A stretch of DNA of 64,000 nt from Acidobacteriota bacterium (GTDB lineage: Bacteria; Acidobacteriota; Blastocatellia; RBC074). Both the position numbers and the translations under genes were made by a program. The stretch lies in contig JAFDVL010000005.1 in NCBI GenBank assembly GCA_018268995.1, positions 1 through 64,000 of the forward strand, given 5' to 3'. Below, one piece after another: positions 9,327-17,469 of this stretch (within the stretch, counting starts at the first letter, position 1; each line of letters opens with the position of its first letter). The notes under the pieces are model-generated. The model ran no database searches, was not told the origin of the DNA, and was given only the letters and a program-made list of their open reading frames with translations.

Positions 9327-9839
9327 ATGAAGGCGCGGTTGACGCTCGCAACGATTTTATTGTGTTTGTCTGGAATCGCTGAAGCTCAAACACAACCAGC
9401 TTCAGCCCTTGGGGGACGAAATAAGCCAGGGTTTGTTTATGACTCCGCGCGAAAGAAGTTTGTGCTGTTCGGTGGCTTTGGTAAGCGTGGCGAAGGCATC
9501 AAGGGCGATACTTGGGAATGGAGTGGTCAGCAATGGGCGTGTGTGAACACATCCGGGCCGGGGCCACGCGGCGCAATGGGGATGGCTTACGACACGAAGC
9601 ACAAACGAACGATTCTGTTTGGCGGCTTTGGCACAACACAACTTGGCGACACTTGGGAATGGGATGGAAAACACTGGGTTGAGATTCAAACCAGTGGCCC
9701 TTCCGCGCGTGGAGGCATTCCCAGTCTTGCGTATGACACGCATCGTAAGAAAACGGTTCTGTTCGGCGGATGGGATGCGAGCGGGCCTGTCGCAGACATT
9801 TGGGAATGGGACGGCAAGCGTTGGTTGCAAGTGAAATAG
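9327..9839 (+). CDS. Secreted Kelch-like repeat protein
   Basis: 170 residues from the ATG at 9327, which follows AGAAAGGCG and starts a signal peptide (MKARLTLATILLCLSGIAEA). Three Kelch-like units follow, each with a YD..R/HKK...LFGG block and a DTWEW/DIWEW-DGK.W block, spaced about 50 residues. Kelch and galactose-oxidase propellers normally need five to seven blades, so this is a partial propeller: it may oligomerise, or it may be a shortened copy of a longer gene. No stop or frameshift remnant of further repeats was seen before the convergent neighbour. Confidence 0.75.
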   Translation: MKARLTLATILLCLSGIAEAQTQPASALGGRNKPGFVYDSARKKFVLFGGFGKRGEGIKGDTWEWSGQQWACVNTSGPGPRGAMGMAYDTKHKRTILFGGFGTTQLGDTWEWDGKHWVEIQTSGPSARGGIPSLAYDTHRKKTVLFGGWDASGPVADIWEWDGKRWLQVK

Positions 9840-9859
9840 AGTAGGGCTTCGCAGCAGAC

Positions 9860-9887
9860 GTACAACAAACATCTTGTTTGTTGCTCC
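9860..9887. repeat. 28-bp dispersed hairpin repeat, copy 1
   Basis: The 28 bases GTACAACAAACATC...TTGCTCC recur exactly, inverted, at 55972-55999. The core CAACAAACA-TCT-TGTTTGTTG is a perfect 9-bp stem with a 3-base loop. It lies between two convergent genes, a usual position for REP-like elements. Confidence 0.85.
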
Positions 9888-9890
9888 ACA

Positions 9891-9908
9891 AAGAAATTTC
9901 TATTTCTT
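9891..9908. terminator. Weak A/T hairpin between convergent genes
   Basis: AAGAAAT-TTCT-ATTTCTT can pair over 7 bp. It overlaps the stop codon of the minus-strand gene. Terminator function is possible but weakly supported. Confidence 0.25.
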
Positions 9909-11735
9909 GAGCTGCACTTCGTAATTTGTTAACTGCTGACACGCCTGTAATTCAACCACGACATTCGCAACCTCGGCTTCGCGCCGTAGTTTTGCGCGTT
10001 CAGCATTGTCGTGAATCTTTTTCTGTGCATCGTCAATCTCAATGCGCGTCGTCAGCCAGTATTTTCCGGGCGCAAGATGGCCAAGGCTGAATGCGCCGTC
10101 AGTGCTGACGCCTGTTTCAGCATAGCGCAACACGTCATCGGCGCGTTCCTTTTCGATAGGAACGAGGTAAACGCGCAACATTGGCGGCAATGAATTATTT
10201 TCTTCGGCTTTGACTTTGCCTTTCACTGTGGCTGCACCTTCAGAGACTTTGACCGTAACGCCAGTCAGCTTATCGCCCGATCTCAAATTCAGGCCATTGC
10301 GCGCAACGTCAATTGTGGTGGCCTTGGCAGGCGCTTTAGCTGTCGCTTTGACGGGCGCGCCGGGCATTGTGATGGAGCGAATGTACCAATTGTCATCCAG
10401 CAATTTGGTAAGCAATTGATACCGTCCAACATTCAAATTGCGAAAGCTCATTTCGCCCGCACGGTTCGGAGCGCCGAGATGATTATCAAAAATTGGGCGA
10501 CGAATATTCTGCCGCTGTGTACTGCCTGATTCTGCTTCTGGCTGCAACACGAAAAGCTGTTCCTCAAATGCGGCTTTGCGTTTGGTTTCGCATTTGATTT
10601 CCTTATTCTCAGTTTCAAGCTGCAAACGCGCCTGCACAGACGCAAGAGGCATCAGCACAAGATCAATTCCGGTAACATCGCGCCCAGTCACAACAACACG
10701 ACGCGGGGCCGAAGCGGCATCGTTATCGGCAGGTGAATTACGTTCGGCAGTGACTTCGTATTCGCCATCCGGCACGCCATACAGTGCGTAGGTATTCGTG
10801 CCATTGCGCGATTGCACAAATGTGCGATTGAACATCGAACCCGTTGCAGCATGCGTGAGCGTCACGGAAATTCCGCCGGGGCCACCGCCAGGGCTACCAA
10901 ACCCTCTGGCATTGGCATCCGTTGTCGCGCCAGTGATTTTGCCGCTGATGGCGCGGCCCTTGTTGCCACGATATTGAATATCTATTCCCGCTGTCTCGCT
11001 GCCACTGCTGACAGAAACCTCTACTGCCGTGTCGCGTGTCGCAGTCGGAAAATACGTCGGAACATCGCCCTCGTAAGGACTGAGACGTCCACCGCCGGGG
11101 CCACCGCCTCCACCCGTCCGGCCTGCGCTGACAACGTAGCTGCCGGGTTGCAAGCCATAAATGCGGTAGACACCGCGATCATCGGTTTGGAATCCACCGC
11201 CTGTTCCGCCGCCGCTGGCAGGTCGGCCCTGTGCATCCCGCACGTATTGCACCGAGACCGGCACGGCGATCAGAGGCTCGCCAACTGAATTCAGCACACG
11301 CCCTGTAATGACGCCGCCTTTGACCATGCGGATCGTCGCAGCTTCGCCAATGCGGAAATAGGGCGAAGCCGCTTCGTCATTGGTTGATTCGACAACGTAG
11401 CCTTGCGCTGAAGGAAGCACCTGCCACGCCGAAGCGCGCAGGCCGTCAACTTTGAAATTGCCCTCGGCATCGGTGGTGACATTGCGAAAGGATGTGCCGG
11501 GATTGCGATTGTTATTGCTGACAGGCAAAACCGTGATGCTGACAAAAGGCAACGGGCCGTCTTCGCTGACAACTCGGCCTGTGATGGAGCCGTAAATTGA
11601 GACAGGGCTTTCAGTCGTGTTGCTTTTGGTCTCGGCCTTTGCTGCGACAGGGGCCGCAGGCTTAGCTTCCTGGGCGCGTGCAACCGTCAGGCACAAAAAC
11701 ATCCCAACGATTAAGCAACTCACAACTTTGCTCAT
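9900..11735 (-). CDS. Secreted carboxypeptidase-regulatory-like domain protein A
   Basis: 611 residues with a signal peptide (MSKVVSCLIVGMFLCLTVARA). Several beta-sandwich units of the CarboxypepD_reg/Cna-B-like type are visible: SITGRVVSEDGPLPFVSITV with DAEGNFKVDGL, then GVITGRVLNSVGEPLIAVPV with TDDRGVYRIYGLQPGSY, then GRAISGKITG and a C-terminal STDGAFSLGHLAPGKYWL unit. Gly-rich linkers separate them. No protease or transport domain is present, so it is probably a structural, adhesive or carbohydrate-binding envelope protein. It starts inside the stop of the upstream paralogue (ATGA overlap), indicating translational coupling. Confidence 0.8.
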   Translation of the reverse strand: MSKVVSCLIVGMFLCLTVARAQEAKPAAPVAAKAETKSNTTESPVSIYGSITGRVVSEDGPLPFVSITVLPVSNNNRNPGTSFRNVTTDAEGNFKVDGLRASAWQVLPSAQGYVVESTNDEAASPYFRIGEAATIRMVKGGVITGRVLNSVGEPLIAVPVSVQYVRDAQGRPASGGGTGGGFQTDDRGVYRIYGLQPGSYVVSAGRTGGGGGPGGGRLSPYEGDVPTYFPTATRDTAVEVSVSSGSETAGIDIQYRGNKGRAISGKITGATTDANARGFGSPGGGPGGISVTLTHAATGSMFNRTFVQSRNGTNTYALYGVPDGEYEVTAERNSPADNDAASAPRRVVVTGRDVTGIDLVLMPLASVQARLQLETENKEIKCETKRKAAFEEQLFVLQPEAESGSTQRQNIRRPIFDNHLGAPNRAGEMSFRNLNVGRYQLLTKLLDDNWYIRSITMPGAPVKATAKAPAKATTIDVARNGLNLRSGDKLTGVTVKVSEGAATVKGKVKAEENNSLPPMLRVYLVPIEKERADDVLRYAETGVSTDGAFSLGHLAPGKYWLTTRIEIDDAQKKIHDNAERAKLRREAEVANVVVELQACQQLTNYEVQLKK

Positions 11736-13624
11736 GGCCTTCTCCTCGCTGGATTATTTTGCGGCCCGCCCTGTGGATTGCGATTGCCAGGTTGATTGCC
11801 TTGTGTGGTCACAGGAACCTGATTCGCCAGATTCAGTGTCAGGGTTACATTTTGTGTGGCGTTATTACCAACAACCACGGTTTGCGTAACCGGAGCAACA
11901 CGCATTTGCTGAACTGGTTGCCCCACTTGCCCTGCCTGCTGTCCGGGTTGCTGTCCGCCTCTTCCGCCAAGTCCTGCTCCACCGGGGCCACCGCCAAAAC
12001 CACCGCCCCCACCAGGGCCGCCAAAACCACCGTTCATCGTTTGCACCGTGACCTCATAGGTGCCTGCGACCAATTGATTAATTTGAAACTGACCTTGTGT
12101 ATTCACCTGCCCAGGCATCATCCCGCCACCTCTTCCACCGCCTCCGCTGCCCGCGTTATCCGTACGGCGCGCCGTAACCATCAGCCGCAGATCAGGCGTC
12201 AATGTACCGCCCTCCACTCTGACCACACCGCGAATGCTGCTTGTGCCGTAAGCGATGTAAATGCGCAGCCCGGTCACTTGTTCGCCCTGCGCAACTTCCA
12301 GGCCGGATTGCAATTCAGCACCGTCTTTTTCAATCCGCAACACCTGCAAACCAGAAAAAGGGCCCGGATTGTTTGCATCGTTAACGCCAAGGCTCACGCG
12401 GCCCGGCGCTAACCCGGAAATCCGAAACAAACCACTTGGTGCAACTGTTGCGGAATTGCTGGCACGCCCGCCCATTCCTGTTCCGCGCACGGAGGCGTTC
12501 ACTCTGACATTCGCTAAAATGTTTGGATCTGGGTTGCCATCAAGGGTAACTGTGCCATTGAGGCTGGCACCGCGCTGAAGTTTGATTTCCAGTCCTGTAG
12601 CATCGCTCCCTGTAATCTCGAATGTAGTGGGTTCGCTGTAATACTCTGACGTAACAAGGTTCTGCGCATCCTGGACAACATAGACGCTGTAACTGCCGCG
12701 CGCCAGGCCTTCGATCCGAAATGTTCCATCCTCGCTGCTCGCGCCATCCGTGCTGCCGGGGGTTGGAGGCATTTGCATCTGGCCACGTGCGCCGCCACCC
12801 CGCACAGAGCTATGGCCAATCAATGCGCCAATCACCGGATTGCCTGTTTCGGCTTCGATCACGCGTCCGACAGCCGCGAAGGTTTCCAGCGAAGCCAGGC
12901 GAATATCAACGTCAGACACTTCTTTGCCCGCTTCGACTGTGAGGGGAACCGCCTGCGAAACGTCTGTTGCCTCAGGATGGAAGGTGCGAATGTAGGCGCG
13001 TGAGGCACCAAATCCCGGCCCGCCACGACCATCTCGTTGACCGGCACTGATCAGATACCGCCCCGGTGGCAATCCATAAACACGATAGACACCACGGTCA
13101 TCGGTACGAAGTCCGCCCGTCCCGTTTGGCGGATTGAAAGGGGTTTGTTGCCCGGCGTCATCTACAGTACTGATATTCACAGCTTCGCCAATCACCGGAC
13201 GATTGTTGGTGTTGATGATTTTGCCCGTAATCACACCACCGCGCGTCAACATGAAATCAATGCGTTCGACCACTTCGCCATCTTTAAGCACCACCTGCTG
13301 GCCATTGCGAACCAGGTCTGTGGTGCCAAACACAATAAATCCGGGGGAAAGCACGTTAACCCGATAATTCCCCGCAGCCAGATTCGTAAACTTGTAACGT
13401 CCGTCGGCATCCGTAGTGATACGGGTTGTGGCATCTGTATTTTGCAAACGATTCCCCGCGATTAAAGCGACAGACACACCGCGAGCAGGCGTTTCGCCGA
13501 TCTTGATTTGCCCAGCCAGGCTGGCGGTCGCGGATACGACTGTCGGCGACGGAGTCGTTTGCGCCTGAACAGAAACGAAAACTGCCAGGAGAACGAGAAG
13601 CAAGCTGATTGGATGAAAACGCAT
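11732..13624 (-). CDS. Secreted carboxypeptidase-regulatory-like domain protein B
   Basis: 630 residues with a signal peptide (MRFHPISLLLVLLAVFVSVQA). It shares order and wording of motifs with protein A (GVITGKI, TDDRGVYRVYGLPPGRY, FRIEGLARGSYSVYV), so the two are tandem paralogues. It has a distinctive C-terminus: a stretch of Gly-rich (GGFGGPGGGGG) and Gln/Pro/Asn-rich low complexity ending in Arg-rich residues. The family suggests an exported beta-sandwich protein; the function is unknown. A GGAGG-type ribosome site lies before the ATG. The small membrane protein gene 66 bp upstream may be in the same transcript. Confidence 0.8.
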   Translation of the reverse strand: MRFHPISLLLVLLAVFVSVQAQTTPSPTVVSATASLAGQIKIGETPARGVSVALIAGNRLQNTDATTRITTDADGRYKFTNLAAGNYRVNVLSPGFIVFGTTDLVRNGQQVVLKDGEVVERIDFMLTRGGVITGKIINTNNRPVIGEAVNISTVDDAGQQTPFNPPNGTGGLRTDDRGVYRVYGLPPGRYLISAGQRDGRGGPGFGASRAYIRTFHPEATDVSQAVPLTVEAGKEVSDVDIRLASLETFAAVGRVIEAETGNPVIGALIGHSSVRGGGARGQMQMPPTPGSTDGASSEDGTFRIEGLARGSYSVYVVQDAQNLVTSEYYSEPTTFEITGSDATGLEIKLQRGASLNGTVTLDGNPDPNILANVRVNASVRGTGMGGRASNSATVAPSGLFRISGLAPGRVSLGVNDANNPGPFSGLQVLRIEKDGAELQSGLEVAQGEQVTGLRIYIAYGTSSIRGVVRVEGGTLTPDLRLMVTARRTDNAGSGGGGRGGGMMPGQVNTQGQFQINQLVAGTYEVTVQTMNGGFGGPGGGGGFGGGPGGAGLGGRGGQQPGQQAGQVGQPVQQMRVAPVTQTVVVGNNATQNVTLTLNLANQVPVTTQGNQPGNRNPQGGPQNNPARRRP

Positions 13625-13690
13625 GAGTGAACTCCTCCTGTTCTTAAAGACGAGGAAAGGCGGGAAAAAGTCTTAGATTTATGTTCCGTT

Positions 13691-13846
13691 TCAAATGAAA
13701 TCCGTGACCAGACAGAATACCAGAAATAGAAAGAGCCAGACCAGGACGATAAAGGTTAGCGGATGATTCACCAATCCTTTCCACTTTTGGCTAACAAACT
13801 GGACGCAATGTGGCGATTTCAACAAATTCGTTTTGCCGTATGCCAT
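13691..13846 (-). CDS. 51-residue single-pass membrane protein
   Basis: ATG at 13846 follows a near-perfect ribosome site (TAAGGAGATCGGTA) and opens a 51-codon frame ending in TGA. The N-terminal half is polar with basic residues (MAYGKTNLLK ... QKWKGLVNHP). The C-terminal half is one strongly hydrophobic helix (LTFIVLVWLFLFLVFCLV) ending TDFI. It has no recognised domain. It is the first gene before the two carboxypeptidase-regulatory-like genes, all on the minus strand, and stands opposite the histidine kinase promoter. The ribosome site and a full-length membrane segment argue for a real gene. Confidence 0.7.
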   Translation of the reverse strand: MAYGKTNLLKSPHCVQFVSQKWKGLVNHPLTFIVLVWLFLFLVFCLVTDFI

Positions 13847-13970
13847 TACCGATCTCCTTAGTCAGGCCGCTTTTTCAGGTTTGGGAATTCCATCATGACG
13901 GATATTGAGCGGTTGTTGGTAAGCTCTTGGCAAAGAGTTTGTAAAGGATGTAAATTCTTGAATTTCAAGC

Positions 13971-13998
13971 TTGGCAGGCGCAGAATCATCTCTATAAT
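13971..13998 (+). promoter_or_regulatory. Promoter of the histidine kinase/response regulator genes
   Basis: TTGGCA and TATAAT are separated by 16 bp. The -10 box ends 7 bp before the ATG at 14006, so transcription should begin at or one or two bases from the start codon, predicting a leaderless mRNA. No ribosome site lies between. Confidence 0.7.
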
Positions 13999-14005
13999 CC
14001 GCGTT

Positions 14006-15802
14006 ATGAAGCTGCAACGTGACTCTCTAATTAGCTTAATCGTCGGCGGAATTCTGGTCATCCTCTTACCGCTGTTGGCTGCTTTGCAATATCGTTGGCT
14101 GGGACAAGTCAGCGAAGGCGAGCGTGAGCAGATGAAAGCGGGATTGCAAACGACGGCTCGCCGGATCAGCGAAGATTTCGATCAAGAACTAACGCGCGCT
14201 TTTATTGCGTACCTTTCAGGTTATGACAAGTTAGCCGACGAGAGCAGCTTTGCCGAAAGACATCAGCGCTGGCTCGACACAGGCCACGATGCCAAGCTGG
14301 TGAAGGCAGTTTTTCTGGCCGTTGCCAAAGATTCTGAATCGCTCACGCTCAAACAATTCAATGCCAGTACAAATCAGTTTTCGCCACAGCCATGGCCAGA
14401 GGAGTTACGTTCGCTAGAGCCCGTTCTTGAGCAACGTCTGAAGGCGACGCGTGCAGCTTTTGCCCAGGAACCACCCCAAATGCCGCCTGCACCCAATCTC
14501 TCGCCCATGCTGAATGGCGATTTACAAGCGCTTGTCACGCCCATCGTTAAATTCCCGTTTCTCGGCAGCGATGACCAAACGCCGACGATTTCCGGCTATG
14601 CCATTGTGCAGTTGGATGCGAACTTTATTCAGCAGGAGATGTTACCCACATTGGCAAAGCAACATCTGGATGTCAGAAATTATGATCTGGCAATTGTCAG
14701 CCGGGGCGAAACCAAGAAGACCATCTGGCAATCAGCGCCCGCCGATTTTTCCAGTGCGGACACCACACAGCCGATGTTCGGGTTGCGCCCTTCTGAAATT
14801 CGCAATTTGATGCGCAATCAGCAACCCCAGACAGGCAGTGTTCCGCCGCGCATTGGCGGAAATATTCCGTTTGGCGGTGGGGGAGGCGATAATCGTGGTT
14901 GGGAGTTACGCATTCGTCACCACGCAGGTTCGCTGGAAGCGGCAGTTGCTCAGGTGCGACGCCGCAATTTGCTGATTAGTTCCAGCGTTTTGCTCTTGCT
15001 GATTTCCAGCATTGGTTTGCTGATGATGTCGGTGCGGCGCGCGAAAAAATTGGCGCAACAACAGATGGATTTCGTGGCGGGCGTTTCGCACGAATTGCGT
15101 ACACCGCTCGCGGTGATTGATTCTGCCGGATATAACCTGACGCGTGGCGTGATCAAAGACCCGCAACGTGTGGCTCACTACGGCGCGTTGATTCGTAAGG
15201 AAACACGTCGCTTGCAGGAAATGGTCGAACAAATTCTGGAATTTGCAGGTGTCCAATCAGGCAAGCAAAAATACGAGTTGCATCCAACTAATGTGAATCA
15301 AGTCATCAACGACGTTTTGTCTTCATCGCAGCCACTGCTGGCTGAAGGTGAGTTCCAACTCGAAACCAATATTGCACCTGATTTGCCCGCCGTGATGGCA
15401 GATAGTTCAGCGCTGGCTCGTGCCTTACAAAATTTACTCAACAATGCCATGAAGTATGGAGGAGAAAAACGCTGGATTGGACTGAAAGCGGATTTGGTGA
15501 AGAATGGAGCCACCAAAGAAGTACAACTCACCGTCTCGGATCGTGGCATTGGAATTTCTGCCGAAGATCAGCGCCATATTTTTGAGCCGTTTTATCGAGG
15601 CAGCGAAGTGAAAGCGGCACAAATTCATGGCAACGGATTAGGCTTGAGTCTGGTCAAAAACATTGTCACCGCGCATAATGGCAGCATTCGCGTGGAAAGT
15701 ACCGAAGGACAAGGCAGTACGTTTACCCTCTCTTTCCCCGCCATCGCCGAAGAAGTTTTGCAAACCTCCTCGATGGAAGCAAAAACCGAAATTCGCGTAT
15801 GA
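14006..15802 (+). CDS. Membrane sensor histidine kinase
   Basis: 598 residues from the ATG at 14006; an in-frame ATG at 13895 lies upstream of a good promoter and adds an atypical N-terminus, so it was not used. Membrane helices are at about 8-28 (LISLIVGGILVILLPLLAAL) and just before the kinase core (LLISSSVLLLLISSIGLLMM), enclosing a roughly 300-residue periplasmic sensor region. The HisKA box is FVAGVSHELRTPL with His362. The ATPase domain shows NLLNNAMKYG, DRGIGIS, FEPFYRG and GNGLGLSLVK. No HAMP domain is evident. The signal is unknown. Its stop overlaps the response regulator start. Confidence 0.92.
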   Translation: MKLQRDSLISLIVGGILVILLPLLAALQYRWLGQVSEGEREQMKAGLQTTARRISEDFDQELTRAFIAYLSGYDKLADESSFAERHQRWLDTGHDAKLVKAVFLAVAKDSESLTLKQFNASTNQFSPQPWPEELRSLEPVLEQRLKATRAAFAQEPPQMPPAPNLSPMLNGDLQALVTPIVKFPFLGSDDQTPTISGYAIVQLDANFIQQEMLPTLAKQHLDVRNYDLAIVSRGETKKTIWQSAPADFSSADTTQPMFGLRPSEIRNLMRNQQPQTGSVPPRIGGNIPFGGGGGDNRGWELRIRHHAGSLEAAVAQVRRRNLLISSSVLLLLISSIGLLMMSVRRAKKLAQQQMDFVAGVSHELRTPLAVIDSAGYNLTRGVIKDPQRVAHYGALIRKETRRLQEMVEQILEFAGVQSGKQKYELHPTNVNQVINDVLSSSQPLLAEGEFQLETNIAPDLPAVMADSSALARALQNLLNNAMKYGGEKRWIGLKADLVKNGATKEVQLTVSDRGIGISAEDQRHIFEPFYRGSEVKAAQIHGNGLGLSLVKNIVTAHNGSIRVESTEGQGSTFTLSFPAIAEEVLQTSSMEAKTEIRV

Positions 15803-16485
15803 GCAAAAAAATCCTGTTGGTTGAAGACGAACCGGGCCTGGTGCTGACGCTTGGCGATTGTTTAGCTGATGAGGGATACACCGTGACAGTCGCGCAGGAC
15901 GGCGAAACCGGACTGCATAAGGCCAAGGAAGAAGCTTTTGACCTCTTAATTCTTGATGTCATGCTGCCGCGCAAAAATGGGTTTGATGTATTGCGGGATT
16001 TGCGTCAATTCGGCGTCAAAACTCCTGCGATCATGCTCACCGCCCGCGGACAAGTGATAGACAAAATCCTTGGACTAAAACTTGGGGCGGATGATTATCT
16101 GACCAAGCCCTTCGACATGGGCGAATTATTGGCGCGCATCGAAGCGATCCTGCGCCGTACTCCACAACCAGATCAGACCTCTGCCGAAGTCTATACTTTT
16201 GGTGATGTGCGAGTAGATTACCGTCGCGCAGAAGTCACACGCAATGGCCAGCCGGTTGAACTTGCGGCGCGCGAATATCATCTGTTGCGGTATTTGATCG
16301 AGCATCGTGAAGCCACGATTTCGCGCGATGAATTGCTGAACGAAGTGTGGGGCTATGATGCGATGCCCACCACCCGAACAGTAGATGTTCACGTCGGCTT
16401 GTTAAGACAAAAACTCGAACCCAATCCGCGTCATCCACAATTTATTCTTACGATTCATGGGCTGGGATATAAGTTCGTAGGCTAA
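15799..16485 (+). CDS. OmpR/PhoB-family response regulator
   Basis: 228 residues. The receiver domain has acidic residues at VEDEPG, phosphoacceptor Asp53 in LILDVMLP, a Thr in MLTARG and the conserved Lys in YLTKPFD. The C-terminal winged helix matches the OmpR type (LAAREYHLLRYLIEHR, TVDVHVGLLRQKLE, GLGYKFVG). It is a DNA-binding partner of the upstream kinase: ATG and TGA overlap as ATGA, so the pair is translationally coupled and cognate by position. Targets are not known; the small secreted proteins downstream are candidates only by proximity. Confidence 0.93.
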   Translation: MSKKILLVEDEPGLVLTLGDCLADEGYTVTVAQDGETGLHKAKEEAFDLLILDVMLPRKNGFDVLRDLRQFGVKTPAIMLTARGQVIDKILGLKLGADDYLTKPFDMGELLARIEAILRRTPQPDQTSAEVYTFGDVRVDYRRAEVTRNGQPVELAAREYHLLRYLIEHREATISRDELLNEVWGYDAMPTTRTVDVHVGLLRQKLEPNPRHPQFILTIHGLGYKFVG

Positions 16486-16563
16486 GCCTCTTCTGGTTTT
16501 CCAAGCTTTTCTGTTATCATCCGAAATCCCCACGCGAGACACCTGAAAGGATTACCATATCTT

Positions 16564-16935
16564 ATGGCGAAAATCGTTAAGCTTGCATCGAGCCTGGTCT
16601 TGTTGTGCGTCGTACTGTCAGCCGTGACATTGGCGCAGGACAAAGTGGACATCACGGGAACCTGGGTCTTTGAAGTTGAGACCTCAGGTGGATCGGGATC
16701 ACCCACGTTCACATTCAAACAGGAAGCTGAAAAACTAACGGGAAAATACAGCGGACAGTTTGGCGAAGCTGACATCAAAGGCACTGTAAAAGGCAATCAG
16801 ATCGAATTTTCATTCAATGCAGAAGGTCTTGGAGTCATCACCTATTCCGGCACCTTTGAGAATGGAGGCATGAAAGGAAAAGTCAATCTGGGCGATCAGG
16901 CTTCGGGCACGTGGACAGCCAAACGAAAACCATAG
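16564..16935 (+). CDS. Small secreted beta-rich protein of unknown function
   Basis: 123 residues with a signal peptide (MAKIVKLASSLVLLCVVLSAVTLAQ). The mature part alternates short beta strands: DITGTWVFEVE, FTFKQEAEKLTGKYSG, ADIKGTVKGNQIEF, VITYSGTFENGGMKGKV and ASGTWTAKRKP. This is the look of a small lipocalin-like or META-type barrel, but no family can be named with confidence. It lies 78 bp after the response regulator and 30 bp before the Dabb-domain gene. Confidence 0.7.
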   Translation: MAKIVKLASSLVLLCVVLSAVTLAQDKVDITGTWVFEVETSGGSGSPTFTFKQEAEKLTGKYSGQFGEADIKGTVKGNQIEFSFNAEGLGVITYSGTFENGGMKGKVNLGDQASGTWTAKRKP

Positions 16936-16965
16936 TTCGGATTCATGACAAGGAGAAAAAAACGA

Positions 16966-17385
16966 ATGTTCAAGAAAACATTATTGATTGGATTGATGCT
17001 GGTTATTGCTATCGGAGCATCGGCAATCTCGCAAAAGAAAACCAGCAAAGCCACCGCCAAAGCTGGCGGTGGCGCACCATCCACGCTGATTCATTTCATC
17101 ACGGTGAAATGGAAAGATGACGCCACCGACGCACAAAAGCAAACGGCATTCGATGAAGCCAAAGCAATGGTCGGCAAAGTTCCTGGATTGCATCGTGTTT
17201 GGGCCAAAATGATCAAACTCCAAACGCAAACAGCGGACGGTAAAGCCTATGATGCAATTATTGCGATGGAATTCACTGACGCAGCAGCCTTGGAGGCTTA
17301 TACGAAGCATCCTGCCAGCCAAAAGTGGTATGCCGCCTATAATCCGATTCGGCAAGAAAGCCGCACTCACGACGTAAGCAATTAG
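16966..17385 (+). CDS. Secreted Dabb (stress-responsive alpha/beta barrel) protein
   Basis: 139 residues from the ATG at 16966, chosen because AAGGAG lies upstream and a signal peptide follows (MFKKTLLIGLMLVIAIGASA). The mature part, LIHFITVKWKDDATDAQKQ ... YDAIIAMEFTDAAALEAYTKHP, is a ferredoxin-like Dabb domain. These dimeric proteins are usually cytoplasmic; here it is exported. The role is unknown. It probably shares a transcript with the small gene before it. Confidence 0.8.
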   Translation: MFKKTLLIGLMLVIAIGASAISQKKTSKATAKAGGGAPSTLIHFITVKWKDDATDAQKQTAFDEAKAMVGKVPGLHRVWAKMIKLQTQTADGKAYDAIIAMEFTDAAALEAYTKHPASQKWYAAYNPIRQESRTHDVSN

Positions 17386-17398
17386 CCTGCGATCATTA

Positions 17399-17444
17399 GA
17401 AGGCTGGCAGGCAAGGATATGTAGCGTATTCCCTGCCAGCCTTC
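17399..17444. repeat. Long-stem hairpin before the MFS gene
   Basis: GAAGGCTGGCAGG and its exact complement form a 13-bp stem with a 20-base loop. No T-run follows. It may act as a terminator of the small-gene transcript or be a REP-like repeat. Confidence 0.5.
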
Positions 17445-17469
17445 ACCACTTCATTCAGTAACCACCTTA

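Noticed and set aside
11678-12412. 244-codon plus-strand ORF
   Set aside because: Antisense to the paired carboxypeptidase-regulatory-like genes, with a low-complexity composition reflecting their Gly-rich codons.
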